A stretch of 64,000 bases of DNA from CAZJHX01 sp964545715 (GCA_964545715.1 CAZJHX010000022.1:1-64000), one strand, 5' to 3'. Positions 19,944-29,228 are shown, counted from the stretch's first letter. Program-made: numbers and translations. Notes: generated from the letters alone by a model not told the origin.

Positions 19944-20744
19944 TCACCCGGATTCGTTGGTCGGCGCGGCCAAAATCGACGCTCTCAACGGCTCGTGCAA
20001 AATCCCGTTCGACGCGACGATCCCTTTAAACAAGGTGCGCTCTTGGTTGAAGCGGAACCGGGAGCCGTCCAGACGCGTCACGCGGCCGCCGGCCTCCTCG
20101 AGGATCAGCAGGCCCCCCGCGATGTCCCACTCGCAGCGGTTCTCGCGCGTAAACGTGCCCTCGGACCGGCCGTCCGCGATCTGTACCAGCTTGTTTGCTG
20201 CGCCTCCGCTGGGTCGCATCCCAAATGTCCCCGTCCAGTACTCCAGCATACCCCGGCGAGTCTCACTGCGACTGACAACGACCTCGGAGTCGGCGAGGGT
20301 CGCGACGTCGCTCACCCGTATCGGCGCGCCGTCCAATGTGGCGCCGCCGCCCTTCTGTGCGGCCCAGACCTCTTGAGTGATCGGGTTGACGATCACCCCC
20401 ACGACGGGCTCACCATCCGCACACAGGGCGATGCTGACCATGAACTCGGCCCGGCCGGCCACAAACTCTCGCGTCCCGTCCAGCGGGTCCACGATCCACA
20501 CGCGGTTGCACGTCAGCCGAGCGCCGTCATCCGCGCTCTCCTCGCTCAGCCACCCGTCATCCGGAAACGCGCTGAGCAGGTCACGACGCAGAATGCGGTC
20601 CGCCACCATGTCGGCCTCGGTGACCGGCTCGAAGGGGCTCTTGTACTGAACGATCTGCTCGCCGCCATACCGCTCGCGGATCGCCGCGGCGGCAAGCACC
20701 CCCACATCGATCGCGACTTTCAGCTCGTCATCAAACCTTGGCAT
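19944..20744 (-). CDS. Inositol-monophosphatase family phosphatase (CysQ/HisN-like)
   Basis: A 266-residue protein with the metal-dependent lithium-sensitive phosphatase motifs: EPVTEADMVAD, the acid pair in LSEES, the signature WIVDPLDGTREF and the C-terminal CEWDIAGGLLILEEAGG. The exact substrate (3'-phosphoadenosine 5'-phosphate, inositol phosphate or histidinol phosphate) cannot be fixed from motifs. GDGTREF-type spelling is closer to CysQ than to SuhB. It begins inside the 3' end of glpD (14-nt overlap), with AAGGGA before the ATG, so the two are cotranscribed. Confidence 0.88.
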   Translation of the reverse strand: MPRFDDELKVAIDVGVLAAAAIRERYGGEQIVQYKSPFEPVTEADMVADRILRRDLLSAFPDDGWLSEESADDGARLTCNRVWIVDPLDGTREFVAGRAEFMVSIALCADGEPVVGVIVNPITQEVWAAQKGGGATLDGAPIRVSDVATLADSEVVVSRSETRRGMLEYWTGTFGMRPSGGAANKLVQIADGRSEGTFTRENRCEWDIAGGLLILEEAGGRVTRLDGSRFRFNQERTLFKGIVASNGILHEPLRASILAAPTNESG

Positions 20745-22380
20745 CGGCGCGTCCCTTCCACTGTCGTGATTGTGCGACAGTCGCGCCGTACTTCTCCAAT
20801 TCTTCGTCTCTTTGTGTCGAATCCCATCCGAGCAGCGCCCCCATCCGGTCGGCGACAGCCTCGGCGACTTCGAGCCCTTGATCGGCAGCCTCGTAGAAGA
20901 TCGGCAGTCTCCGGATCAGCAGATCAGCCAGCGACATCGCCGACTCTTCGCGAACCGCGTGATCGACCTCCGCCCAGCAAAACGGCATGCCGTCGATGAT
21001 TCGCCCGCCGGGATCCGCGGCGATCGCCTCGTGTCGCGCGCCATACACGCCGACCAGGTGCGCAGCCATGTCCTGGTCCATACCGCCGGTGACCAGCGCC
21101 TCGATCGCTGCGGTGACCACAGCCGCCGCGCGAAACTCCACAGCGCCGGGCAGCGGTGCATTGGGCGTCGGGCACTTGGGCCGGTCCTTGCGCTTGACGC
21201 CCAGCGTCTTCATCGCCTCTGTGACGACATCGGACGCCATTCGCCGATACGTCGTCAGCTTGCCGCCGCCGATGGTGATCGTACCGTCCTCGGTCGCCAC
21301 GACCGTGTGCTCGCGCGAGACGTCATACGGCGACTCCGCGTCGTCTCGAACCAGGGGACGCAGCCCCGCGTATGTCGCCACGATATCGGCCCGGCCCGGC
21401 TCATGGTCCGGGAAATAGTGGGCCACGGTCTCCAGCAGGTAATCCACGTCCTCGCTCGTCGCATAGACGTTGTCCGGATCGCCCCCGTAGTCCGTATCGG
21501 TGGTGCCGACCAGCGTGACGCGACCGCGCGGAATCGCAAACAGCACGCGTCGATCGCGCTGCGCAGCCATCACCACGGCGTGATTTACCGGCAGCTTGTC
21601 GTGCGGAAACAGCACATGGATGCCCTTGGAGGTCCGAATCATGCCGGTCTCGTCGCCGCAACGCGCCAAAACGGAGTCCGTCCACGGCCCCGTGCAGTTG
21701 ATCAGCACACGGCACGAGACCTCGACCTCCTCGCCGCTGACCCGATCGCACACGACACCGCCACTGATGCGACCGTCCTCGTCGCGCAGCGGCCGCACGA
21801 ACTCGACCCGATTGAGCATCGTCGCGCCCTGGTCATGCGCCGAGACAGCGTTCTCAACGCACAAACGCGCATCATCGGTCATGCAGTCGTAATAGATCGC
21901 GCCACCACGCAGCCCGTCCTCGCGCAGCGCCGGCTCTTTTTTGAGCAGCGCCTCCGCTTTGTGCCTGCTGTGTCGTCCGTACCGGCGCTTTCCCGCCAGC
22001 TGGTCATACATCCACAGCCCGACTCCCAGCGTTAGCACACCGTGCTTGGAGCTCTCGTATACAGGCACCAGGAACTTGATCGGCCGCACGAGATGGGGCG
22101 CAACGCGGCGCAAAGTGGCGCGCTCTTGAGTGCCCTCAAAGACCAGCCTGAAGTTGGCCTGCTCCAGGTACCGCAGACCGCCGTGAATCAGCTTGCTGGA
22201 GCGGCTGGACGTGCCGTAGGCGAAGTCCTCTTTCTCAACACAAGCGACCTTGAAGCCGCGCATCACTGCGTCGCGTGCCGTAGCAACGCCGGTAATGCCG
22301 CCACCGACCACGAGCAGGTCGTAGTCGGTGCCACCGAGCTTCCGAAGCCGCTCGATGCGGTCCTGTGCGCCGAATGACAC
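20731..22380 (-). CDS. glpD: Aerobic glycerol-3-phosphate dehydrogenase
   Basis: A 549-residue FAD enzyme oxidising sn-glycerol 3-phosphate to dihydroxyacetone phosphate at the membrane. The N-terminus has the dinucleotide-binding motif VVGGGITG (residues 24-31), then SSRSSKLIHGGLRYLE, a GlpD hallmark. Further family motifs are NCTGPWTDSV, FPHD, GTTDTDYGG and the ITIGGGKLTTYR glycine-rich turn. Length is typical. The start is GTG with a TAGAAT box 6 nt before it and no Shine-Dalgarno. No glpF or glpK in the window. Confidence 0.95.
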   Translation of the reverse strand: MSFGAQDRIERLRKLGGTDYDLLVVGGGITGVATARDAVMRGFKVACVEKEDFAYGTSSRSSKLIHGGLRYLEQANFRLVFEGTQERATLRRVAPHLVRPIKFLVPVYESSKHGVLTLGVGLWMYDQLAGKRRYGRHSRHKAEALLKKEPALREDGLRGGAIYYDCMTDDARLCVENAVSAHDQGATMLNRVEFVRPLRDEDGRISGGVVCDRVSGEEVEVSCRVLINCTGPWTDSVLARCGDETGMIRTSKGIHVLFPHDKLPVNHAVVMAAQRDRRVLFAIPRGRVTLVGTTDTDYGGDPDNVYATSEDVDYLLETVAHYFPDHEPGRADIVATYAGLRPLVRDDAESPYDVSREHTVVATEDGTITIGGGKLTTYRRMASDVVTEAMKTLGVKRKDRPKCPTPNAPLPGAVEFRAAAVVTAAIEALVTGGMDQDMAAHLVGVYGARHEAIAADPGGRIIDGMPFCWAEVDHAVREESAMSLADLLIRRLPIFYEAADQGLEVAEAVADRMGALLGWDSTQRDEELEKYGATVAQSRQWKGRADAKV

Positions 22381-22386
22381 GGGCGG

Positions 22387-22415
22387 ATTCTACTGCGTCA
22401 CCATTAGTGGCACAA
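22387..22415 (-). promoter_or_regulatory. Candidate leaderless promoter of glpD
   Basis: TTGTGC, 17-nt spacer, TAGAAT, then 6 nt to the GTG start. The same TTGTGC with a 17-nt spacer recurs before the gene at 47101, which supports a real promoter. Confidence 0.55.
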
Positions 22416-22427
22416 TCTTCTGCAGCA

Positions 22428-23318
22428 ATGAGATTCACCTTCACATCAATGTTGGTCGCCGCAGCGATGGCTGCGCTGTTTATTGGCTGCAAAGAAAAGC
22501 CGAAGCTCCCCGCCGCGGAGAAGGCAGAGGAGCCGGCGAAACCGGCGACTGAAGCCCCTCCCGCCGAAGCGCCGCCCGCCGAAGCCCCACCGCCCGCGGC
22601 CGAAGAGACGTCCGACCAGCCGCTCTCCGTGCCGAAAAAGGCGCCGCCGTCCGGCAAGTCCACGTCAGCTCGCCCCGACGCTGAGTACAAGCTGATCGCG
22701 CTCGAGGACGTCAGCCCGGACGCCGAGATCCGGTCGTACGTCGAAAAGCTGCGTGAGACCGGGAAGGCACGAACGATGCGCAAGCACTTTGAGCGTCTGA
22801 AAGGCAAGGGCTCGACCGCGGCGCTGCTCAAGGCCATGCGGGTGCCCAACGCCAACATCCGCTCGCAGTCAGCGACGGTCCTGCAGCGCATGGACTTCAA
22901 AGGCAAGGCCTTCAGCGCGCAGCTCAACGCCATGCTGCTCAGCGACCCCGACGAGGACGTGCGCGGCGTTGCGGGACGTCAGATCGTCTTCTACCAGCGG
23001 CATCGCCTGAAGCAGAACACCGAGGCGCTGATCGAGGCGCTGAGCAAGGACAAGACCGAAGCGGTGCAGATGCACGCCGCCTGGGCGCTGGGTGACTCCC
23101 GTGACCGGCGGGGGGTCGATATCCTCATCGCAAGCGCCAACCACGAGTCCACGGATGTACGCCTGCGAGTGGTCGGCGCGCTCAAAAAGATGGGTTCGAA
23201 GAAGGCGGTCCCGACATTGAAAGAGCGTCTGGCCGACAGCAACTCAGTCGTGCGAACGCGGGCTCAAGAGGCGCTGCGAAAGCTGACCGGCAAGACGTTT
23301 CCGGTCAAGCAGCCGTAA
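22428..23318 (+). CDS. HEAT-repeat lipoprotein
   Basis: The start chosen is ATG at 22428 because it gives a clean lipoprotein signal (FTSMLVAAAMAALFIGC, Cys21). A low-complexity linker of PPAEAPPAEAPP-type repeats (about residues 34-70) follows, then four to five HEAT-like helical repeats from about residue 130 to the end, with the DxxVRxxAxxAL pattern (for example DEDVRGVAGRQ and STDVRLRVVGALKKMGSKKAV). Such domains usually serve as protein-binding scaffolds. Divergent from glpD with a short shared promoter region. Confidence 0.85.
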   Translation: MRFTFTSMLVAAAMAALFIGCKEKPKLPAAEKAEEPAKPATEAPPAEAPPAEAPPPAAEETSDQPLSVPKKAPPSGKSTSARPDAEYKLIALEDVSPDAEIRSYVEKLRETGKARTMRKHFERLKGKGSTAALLKAMRVPNANIRSQSATVLQRMDFKGKAFSAQLNAMLLSDPDEDVRGVAGRQIVFYQRHRLKQNTEALIEALSKDKTEAVQMHAAWALGDSRDRRGVDILIASANHESTDVRLRVVGALKKMGSKKAVPTLKERLADSNSVVRTRAQEALRKLTGKTFPVKQP

Positions 23319-23853
23319 GACGCGCGTGGTGGGCAAACGCCGCCACCACCAGCGCATGGCTGATCTCGCCCGCGCCAATCATCGCTGAAATGTCCGCCAG
23401 GGGGCGCGTGAGCACCTCGATGTCTTCACCCGCATCCAGGCAGGGATCGGCCACGCGCCGGCATCCAAACGCGACAAAAGAGTGACACGTGTTGTCCATG
23501 ATCGCCGGATTGGGATGCACGATACCGCTGGGCCGGACATCATCGGACGCGTAGCCGGTCTCCTCCAGCAGCTCTCGGCCCGCGGCCTCCAGTGGCGTCT
23601 CTCCAGGATCGACGACGCCGCCGGGGATCTCGATGGTCACCGACGCCGTCCCGGCCCGCGCCTGGCGCACAAGCACCACCTGATCGTCGTCTGTCAGGGC
23701 CACGATGTTGCACCAGTCGTGCGTGCGCATCACAAAGAAGGGCAGCGCCGCGTCGGTGCGCGGGTTGCGCAAGGTCTGGCGATGCAGCTGGAAGATGCTC
23801 ATGTCGGCCAGCAGGGCGTCGTCGATGATCTCCCACGGCTTGATGCGGCTCAT
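23305..23853 (-). CDS. Nudix hydrolase, ADP-ribose pyrophosphatase type
   Basis: A 182-residue protein with the complete Nudix box GGVVDPGETPLEAAGRELLEETG (pattern G-x5-E-x7-RE-x2-EE-x-G). Length and the upstream VTIEIPGGVVD are typical of ADP-ribose/NDP-sugar hydrolases (NudF-type). The start overlaps the stop of the preceding minus-strand gene by 4 nt (ATGA). It converges with the HEAT lipoprotein, overlapping its end by 14 nt. Confidence 0.9.
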   Translation of the reverse strand: MSRIKPWEIIDDALLADMSIFQLHRQTLRNPRTDAALPFFVMRTHDWCNIVALTDDDQVVLVRQARAGTASVTIEIPGGVVDPGETPLEAAGRELLEETGYASDDVRPSGIVHPNPAIMDNTCHSFVAFGCRRVADPCLDAGEDIEVLTRPLADISAMIGAGEISHALVVAAFAHHARLTAA

Positions 23854-24899
23854 TTACCCGCCCCGCCCATGATGCGCACCCCGGCGATCGCCGCCGCCAC
23901 ATCGCGCACCGTCGCCTGGCTGAGCGGCCGCGCGGTGTCCAGCACCACGGTCACCATCCAGGCGCGCTTGTCTTTGCGAATCGCGATCAGCCACTCGCGC
24001 CGCGCCTCCGACAAATACAGGCCCACATAGCCGGTCTCGGCGTTCATGCGGGTCAGCCACCTGCGGTCCACGTCGCGCAGCGGCACTGGGATCTGGTTCT
24101 CGGACCGGGCCCCCTCGAACTCCCGGACCTTGTCGCCAAGCTTGGCCGCGCAGCCTACGCAGGCCTTGACGTCCAGCGTGACCGCCCCGTCCGCGCCTCT
24201 GAAGCGCATGTGCTCCCGAGTGAGCGTGCCCACGGGCGTCCACTCGCTGGGCATTGGCAGCGACAGCCCCGCGTCCAACAGGCCCAGGGGCCGGACTTTG
24301 GCGACGGCGGGTGTGACACCGGGCAGCCCGGGGGTCTCCGGTCCGGGGCGGTTGCGCAGCGCCGGAGGAACATCGCTCGTCGTCGGCGCCTTGGGGCCGG
24401 GACGAAACACCTGGATAGCGATAATCGTGCTCTTGCGACCTACAAAATAGGTCACGCCGCGCGACGCATAGATGTACTGGTTGCCGCGCACCGACTCGGC
24501 GTCACCGTTGGCTTGAGTCACCTTTGAGATGGGGTCGCCCAGGCGAATGCCGGTGTTCGTGACGACTCCGCGGCCCGGCTCGCCGCCGTATTGGATCGAC
24601 TTGATGAAGAACCGCTGCTCCCGATACTCCGCGAACACCGCGATGCTCACTGGCGACGCATCCGAGTCGTAGAAGTACCAGCCCGGGTGCTTGAGGTCGC
24701 GCCGTGGGTCGCCCAGCATGTTGTACATACGCGGCGTCTCGTCAAAGACTGTGAGGACGCCCTCGAAGCCCAGCCCCTCGACCAGCTTCTTGGTCTGGAT
24801 GGCCCGCTCGTATTTGTCGATGGCCTGCGCGGCAGGAGTGAAGAGCAGTACTACCGTCAGAAGTGCTGCCTGCGCGGCCGTAGCGGACCCGTTACGGAT
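23850..24899 (-). CDS. Secreted protein of unknown function
   Basis: The mature part is clear: after a signal-like segment (AALLTVVLLFTPAAQA) come about 320 residues with no recognised family, a beta-rich pattern, and a C-terminal lipoyl-free region containing a single CVGC pair. The start is a problem. The only regular in-frame start (TTG at 24986) lies inside the upstream small gene in another frame and would give an implausible Arg/Cys-rich lead. ATC at 24899, 5 nt before the stop of that small gene, gives MRNGSATAAQ plus the signal peptide and is used here. Start confidence is low. The gene ends coupled to the Nudix gene. Confidence 0.65.
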   Translation of the reverse strand: MRNGSATAAQAALLTVVLLFTPAAQAIDKYERAIQTKKLVEGLGFEGVLTVFDETPRMYNMLGDPRRDLKHPGWYFYDSDASPVSIAVFAEYREQRFFIKSIQYGGEPGRGVVTNTGIRLGDPISKVTQANGDAESVRGNQYIYASRGVTYFVGRKSTIIAIQVFRPGPKAPTTSDVPPALRNRPGPETPGLPGVTPAVAKVRPLGLLDAGLSLPMPSEWTPVGTLTREHMRFRGADGAVTLDVKACVGCAAKLGDKVREFEGARSENQIPVPLRDVDRRWLTRMNAETGYVGLYLSEARREWLIAIRKDKRAWMVTVVLDTARPLSQATVRDVAAAIAGVRIMGGAGK

Positions 24900-25026
24900 C
24901 GGTGCGGGGCCGACGCTGGTCGGCAGCCGGCAACATGTTGATGACAACCTCCGCGCACATCGCGGCAAGTCCGATCGCAAAGGCAACGCCTCCGATTAGA
25001 GAAATCGTCGTGATCAACTCTTCCAT
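24892..25026 (-). CDS. Small single-pass membrane protein (44 aa)
   Basis: MEELITTISLIGGVAF followed by a hydrophobic helix to about residue 33 and a short Arg-rich tail. A GGGAGG Shine-Dalgarno lies 13 nt before the ATG. The stop overlaps the putative start of the next gene, so translational coupling is plausible. Small size leaves room for doubt, but the ribosome site, hydrophobicity profile and position favour a real gene. Confidence 0.55.
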   Translation of the reverse strand: MEELITTISLIGGVAFAIGLAAMCAEVVINMLPAADQRRPRTDP

Positions 25027-25158
25027 GCGTACCTTATCCCTCCCGGCTGCTCTCGTAAACGAGGGTAGGCCCAGCACACGAACCGTCCAAGAAAACCACC
25101 GGAAAACACCAACTTACGCAGAACTTACCACAGCCATATATGGCATGTTGTCTTGGGA

Positions 25159-28100
25159 CTAGAGGGACTCGGCAGCCTTGCGAATGCCGCTCACGTCGTC
25201 GGCTGAGAGCTCCAGCGAGATGACCACCACGTCCTTGGCCACCGTCATCTCCAGCTTCTCGATCACGCCCTTTGCCAGCTCGCCGACCGGCGCCAACTTC
25301 TCCGGCAGCTCCTTGATCTGATGGCCGGCCATCTTCACCAGACCGTCGATGCGGTCGATCGACTCATTGGCCACCTCGCTGCTCTCGAAGCGCAGCGCCA
25401 CTCGCAGCGACGCACCTTCGTTTACGTGGGCTGAGCCTGCGAAGCCGGTGATGTTCTTCAGGACGCGGCGACCGTCTTTGGGCAGGCTAAACGCCTTTGC
25501 CGGGCCCCGGATGTCGTCCACGCCCGAACCGACCGCGATCGCCCAGACCGTGCTGTCCAGGGCGATGTGCTTAGCGAGCACCGCGATTCTCTGCTCGTCA
25601 GCAAACGTCTCGTCGCCGCCGTCCTGGACGCGCCGGATCAGCCGCTTGGCCGTGCGCTTGTCCCCGAAGATAACGCGACCGTCGTCGCTGGCCCAGACCG
25701 GCTGCTTCTTCACCAGCGTCGCGGTCTGTCCGGCGACCTTGGTCGTCTCAGCGCCGTCCTTGCCGGCGAGCGCCTTGTTGATCGCAGGGCCGTCCGCGCT
25801 GGTCTTCACGGCCGCACCGCGTCGATCGCCCTTGATCGCGACCAGCACGTGCTCCATCTGCGAGCTCTTGAGCGGCGTGGCCTTCTTGACCCGGCGCAGC
25901 ACACCAAAGTTTGAGAACTCACGCGCCGCCCGCAGCCCCTTCAGCGCGGGCGCCTCGCGCAGGCCGTCCAGACTGGCGGCCCCGTACACCTCATAACCCG
26001 GCGGCAGTATTCGCCTGGCGTCCTCTTCTGTCGACGCCGCCGGGTTCGCCGCCTCAGATGACACACCACCAGCGCTCGAGCTCGAAGACGCCTCTTTGGC
26101 GTCGTCACCGCCACCGTACAGGCCCATCGGATCGGTCCACGGCAGGAACAGATACAGCAGCCCGGCCAGCACCAGGGGGCCCAAGATGACTATGCCCAGC
26201 AGCCGCTTTCCGCCCTTGGCCGCTGCACCGTCGATCGCGTCCGGCACCGCCGTAAAGCTGATGCGCAGCGCCTCGTTCGAGGCCGCGACCTCCTGAGCCT
26301 CGGACAGCGCCGTCAGCTCCTGCGTGGTGCCCAGATTCGTCGGGGAGGCCATCAACGTCAGCCCAAGTGCCCGGCACGGGTCGGCCATGGCCGCATTGGC
26401 TGCCTTCAGCGCCTGCCCCGCCGCCTTGGCCTGCTTGTGCAGGGCCGAGGTCGCCTGCTTGTGTTTGGCGCGCGCCTGGTCGACAACCTGCTTGGCCTTG
26501 GAGGCCGCGTTCTTGGCCTGGTTGGACTGCGCGGTCAGCTCGGTGCGGTGCGCCTTGAGCGGCTCCAGCTGCTGCTGCAGCGGCCCGATCTGAGCGGTGT
26601 GCTGCTCGATCGCGTGGTTGAGCTCCAGCACCTCCTGGTCGTAGCCCTCGGGCTGCTTCTTCTCCAACGCCGCGATCCGTGACGTCGCTTTCCGCGCACC
26701 GCCCTCGTGACCCCGCAGCTCTTTCTGCAGCGCCTTGAGCTGCGACGCCGCCTCGTCGAGGCTGGCTTTTGCCGCGGCCGCCGCTGCAGCCGTCTGCGCC
26801 TGCGCGGCCATGCTCTCGGCGTTTGCGGCCTCAAACTCCGCTTCCAACGCAGCGACCTGCTGCTCGCACGCGGCGCCCGCCTGCTCGGCCTCCGAAACCG
26901 CGGCGGCCCCGGTCTGCACGGCCTCCCACGCCTGGGGATCGGCCCCGGCACCCGAGCCGTCTCGCCATGCGCGCTGGCCCAGTGTCAACGCCAGGTCCGC
27001 GCGGAACGCTTCGAGCACGGCGTCGCGCTTGTCGAGCACGCCCAGCGCCTTTTTGACGCCGCTGCGCACCTTCCCGGCGCGCCGACTGTAGCCGATACGG
27101 GCGAAACCGCCGGACGGAGCCTCGCCAAGCATGTCCAGAAGACCTTGCGGAGACGCCGACAGCGGCGCCAGCGGCGGCAGAGCGCCATCGACCGCGGGTT
27201 CATCTACCGTCTCGTCTTCCGCCGAGGCCGGCGCCTCGGGTTCGGGCGACGGGGTCGCAGGCGTGCGAGCGATCGGATCGTTGGCCACCGGCAGGTCGGC
27301 CGGGAGCGCCGCGTTCAGCGTCGGCTCGCTCTCCTCAAAGGGCTCAGCCATCGCGATCGGCTGCGGCGCCAGGTCCTCCGGGATCTCCGCCTGAAGGGTG
27401 GGCTCCTCTTCCTCAAAGGCGGCAGGCGGCAGCTTCGGCTCGGGCTTGGCGGGTGGCGCCGCGACGACCGGCTGTGCGACCGGCGGGTCCGGCTCGACCG
27501 GCGCTTGCGGAGCCGAGCCCTCTCCCTGCGCAAGTGCCGCGCTTGAGTCATCCGCCGCGGCCACGGCAAGTGGGGCGATCTTTGACGGGCGCGTGCGGCT
27601 GCGACGTGCGCTCGCCGGCTTCGAGGCGCCGAGCTTGCCGGTGGGACGACGCGTCGCGGACCCACGACGTAGACCCGACGGCGGCTTGGCGCGGCCGCTG
27701 GAGCTCACATCGGACTGCGAAGTCTCAGCCGGCTCAGGCGCAGCCGTCGGCTCAGGCGCAGCCGCCGGCTCAGGCGCAGCCACCGGCTCAGGCGCAGCCA
27801 CCGGCTCAGGTGCCTCGACCGGGTCGGCCTCACGAATCGTCGCCGCAGGCGATGTAACCGGCCACGGTGCACCGGCGGGCTCAGTCCCACTCGCCTCTTT
27901 GGACACGACCGGGTGCTGCTGCGTGTCAGGAGCGCCCAGCTGGGGAGCCGCCTGCGCGGTGGGCTCGGATTGTGCCGCCGACTCCGCATCCTCGCGCTGC
28001 AGGCTGGCCAGCATGTCCGGCGTCATCTGCATCATGGACGTCTTGACGTCGTCCTCGTCGTCGTCCTCGAACACCGGCAGCTCGTGGCCGGTCGGCGCCG

Positions 28101-28548
28101 GGCCGGGCGCGGCAGCCGCCTCAGGGGCAGGCGTCGGGTCCGGCTCAGCAGGCGCCGGATCGGGCTTGGTGATGATCGGCGTAATGGGCTGACGTTCCAG
28201 CTCCGGCATCGCCATCGCGTTGGGGATGGTCGTGATGGCGCTGTTGGTCTGCCGCGCAGCGAGCTTGCGCAAACCCACCGCGGGGGTGCCCAGCAGCGTC
28301 GCCTTGGGCGGCTCGGGCTCGACCGGCAGCGCGGGATCGGACTCCTTGGACATCCGCTCCAGCTCATCCAACATCTCGGGTGTCAGCTGAAAGGCGACGG
28401 TTTTGTCTTCTTCGATGGGCTCGGCCTGCGGAGCCTCACCGTCTTCCGAGACGGATTCACCGCCCGGACGACGAGGGACTGCGCCGCAGTAGGGACAAAA
28501 CGTCGCCTTCTGTCCAATCGGCTTACCGCAGGCGTGGCACTGCTTCAT
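25159..28548 (-). CDS. Large zinc-ribbon / coiled-coil membrane protein
   Basis: A 1129-residue protein of unknown function. Residues 4-24 form a zinc ribbon (CHACG and CPYCG). Next comes a long Pro/Glu/Ala-rich disordered region (to about 460) with short repeated motifs DKTVAFQLTPEMLDEL and DVKTSMMQMTPDMLASL, then a coiled-coil stretch (about 540-720). A single transmembrane helix follows (LLGIVILGPLVLAGLLYLF, near 800), then a roughly 300-residue C-terminal domain outside the membrane. The N-terminus is therefore probably cytoplasmic. A zinc-ribbon N-terminus with repeated short TPEML/TPDML motifs is common in uncharacterised myxobacterial proteins. Confidence 0.85.
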   Translation of the reverse strand: MKQCHACGKPIGQKATFCPYCGAVPRRPGGESVSEDGEAPQAEPIEEDKTVAFQLTPEMLDELERMSKESDPALPVEPEPPKATLLGTPAVGLRKLAARQTNSAITTIPNAMAMPELERQPITPIITKPDPAPAEPDPTPAPEAAAAPGPAPTGHELPVFEDDDEDDVKTSMMQMTPDMLASLQREDAESAAQSEPTAQAAPQLGAPDTQQHPVVSKEASGTEPAGAPWPVTSPAATIREADPVEAPEPVAAPEPVAAPEPAAAPEPTAAPEPAETSQSDVSSSGRAKPPSGLRRGSATRRPTGKLGASKPASARRSRTRPSKIAPLAVAAADDSSAALAQGEGSAPQAPVEPDPPVAQPVVAAPPAKPEPKLPPAAFEEEEPTLQAEIPEDLAPQPIAMAEPFEESEPTLNAALPADLPVANDPIARTPATPSPEPEAPASAEDETVDEPAVDGALPPLAPLSASPQGLLDMLGEAPSGGFARIGYSRRAGKVRSGVKKALGVLDKRDAVLEAFRADLALTLGQRAWRDGSGAGADPQAWEAVQTGAAAVSEAEQAGAACEQQVAALEAEFEAANAESMAAQAQTAAAAAAAKASLDEAASQLKALQKELRGHEGGARKATSRIAALEKKQPEGYDQEVLELNHAIEQHTAQIGPLQQQLEPLKAHRTELTAQSNQAKNAASKAKQVVDQARAKHKQATSALHKQAKAAGQALKAANAAMADPCRALGLTLMASPTNLGTTQELTALSEAQEVAASNEALRISFTAVPDAIDGAAAKGGKRLLGIVILGPLVLAGLLYLFLPWTDPMGLYGGGDDAKEASSSSSAGGVSSEAANPAASTEEDARRILPPGYEVYGAASLDGLREAPALKGLRAAREFSNFGVLRRVKKATPLKSSQMEHVLVAIKGDRRGAAVKTSADGPAINKALAGKDGAETTKVAGQTATLVKKQPVWASDDGRVIFGDKRTAKRLIRRVQDGGDETFADEQRIAVLAKHIALDSTVWAIAVGSGVDDIRGPAKAFSLPKDGRRVLKNITGFAGSAHVNEGASLRVALRFESSEVANESIDRIDGLVKMAGHQIKELPEKLAPVGELAKGVIEKLEMTVAKDVVVISLELSADDVSGIRKAAESL
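27730..27819 (-). repeat. Tandem 18-bp repeat encoding Ala-Pro-Glu-Pro units
   Basis: Four near-identical 18-bp units plus a fifth diverged unit encode repeated (V/A/T)AAPEP in the disordered region of the zinc-ribbon membrane protein. Slippage-prone; copy number could vary between strains. Confidence 0.9.
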
Positions 28549-28659
28549 GAGCCGCTGCGGAGCCTGGCAGGCTGCTTGAGACGCATCGCAGCGATAGGAT
28601 GGACCATTTCTGTCTGGGATTCTACCCGAGGGCTAAACCGGCTACTGTGCCCCCGGCAG

Positions 28660-28938
28660 CTACGCGCCGTTGACCCGCTCCCGCAGATCTTTGCCGACCT
28701 TGAAGAAGGGCAGCCGCTTGGGCGGTACCTCGACGGCAGAGCCGGTCTTGGGGTTGCGGCCCGTGTAGGCGCCGTAATAGCGATTGGTGAAGGACCCGAA
28801 TCCACGGATTTCCACTCGCTCTCCCTTGATCAGGGCATCAGTCATCGAATCGAAGATCGTGTTCACTGCGATCTCTGCCTGCTTCTTGGGCAGGTTAGCG
28901 CGCGCAGCAACAGCCTCGATGAGCTCCGACCTGTTCAC
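28660..28938 (-). CDS. HU/IHF-family DNA-binding protein, IHF-beta-like
   Basis: A 92-residue protein with the HU/IHF fold: SELIEAVAARANLPKKQAE, IRGFGSFTNRYYGAYTGRNPKTG (DNA-contact arm containing GRNP) and VPPKRLPFFKVGKDLRERVN. The GTG at 28938 is preferred over an upstream TTG because GGAGAG lies 3-4 nt before it and MNRSELIEAV is the usual family start. It bends DNA and helps architecture and sigma-54 promoter activation. It lies next to a tRNA gene. Confidence 0.93.
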   Translation of the reverse strand: MNRSELIEAVAARANLPKKQAEIAVNTIFDSMTDALIKGERVEIRGFGSFTNRYYGAYTGRNPKTGSAVEVPPKRLPFFKVGKDLRERVNGA

Positions 28939-28980
28939 TATCTCTCCTCGATCGACCAAGTGTCACACCCTTGGAAAAGC

Positions 28981-29059
28981 TGGTACCCCCGACAGGAGTC
29001 GAACCTGTGGCACACAGGGATTAGGAATCCCCGGCTCTATCCATCTGAGCTACGGGGGC
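28981..29059 (-). tRNA. tRNA-Arg (anticodon CCT)
   Basis: The minus strand reads as a cloverleaf: acceptor GCCCCCG paired with CGGGGGT (first pair G-U), D arm GCTC...GAGC, anticodon stem GGGGA/TCCCT with loop TTCCTAA giving anticodon CCT, T arm ACAGG-TTCGACT-CCTGT, and an encoded 3' CCA. It reads AGG codons. Confidence 0.95.
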
Positions 29060-29228
29060 CTGCAAACCTCGTTGTGACTACACCGAGCCTTTGAACGAGT
29101 CAAGGCCCAATCGGGAATAATATCCGAACGGTGCGGCCGCAATCTGACCCACGCCCGGGTCCGTGCACCCTTGCCCGTGCCACCCACTTGTTTGGTGAAC
29201 CGAACGACGCCAGATATGCCTGTAGGAC

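Noticed and set aside
22365..22427. Upstream extension of the HEAT lipoprotein
   Set aside because: The added residues precede the signal peptide and overlap the glpD promoter; ATG 22428 gives a normal lipoprotein.
24900..24986. TTG start for the secreted protein ending at 23850
   Set aside because: It lies in another frame inside the small membrane ORF and adds an Arg/Cys-rich lead that spoils the signal peptide.
28938..29060. Integration site at tRNA-Arg
   Set aside because: No integrase, direct repeat of the tRNA 3' end or foreign gene block is visible in this window.
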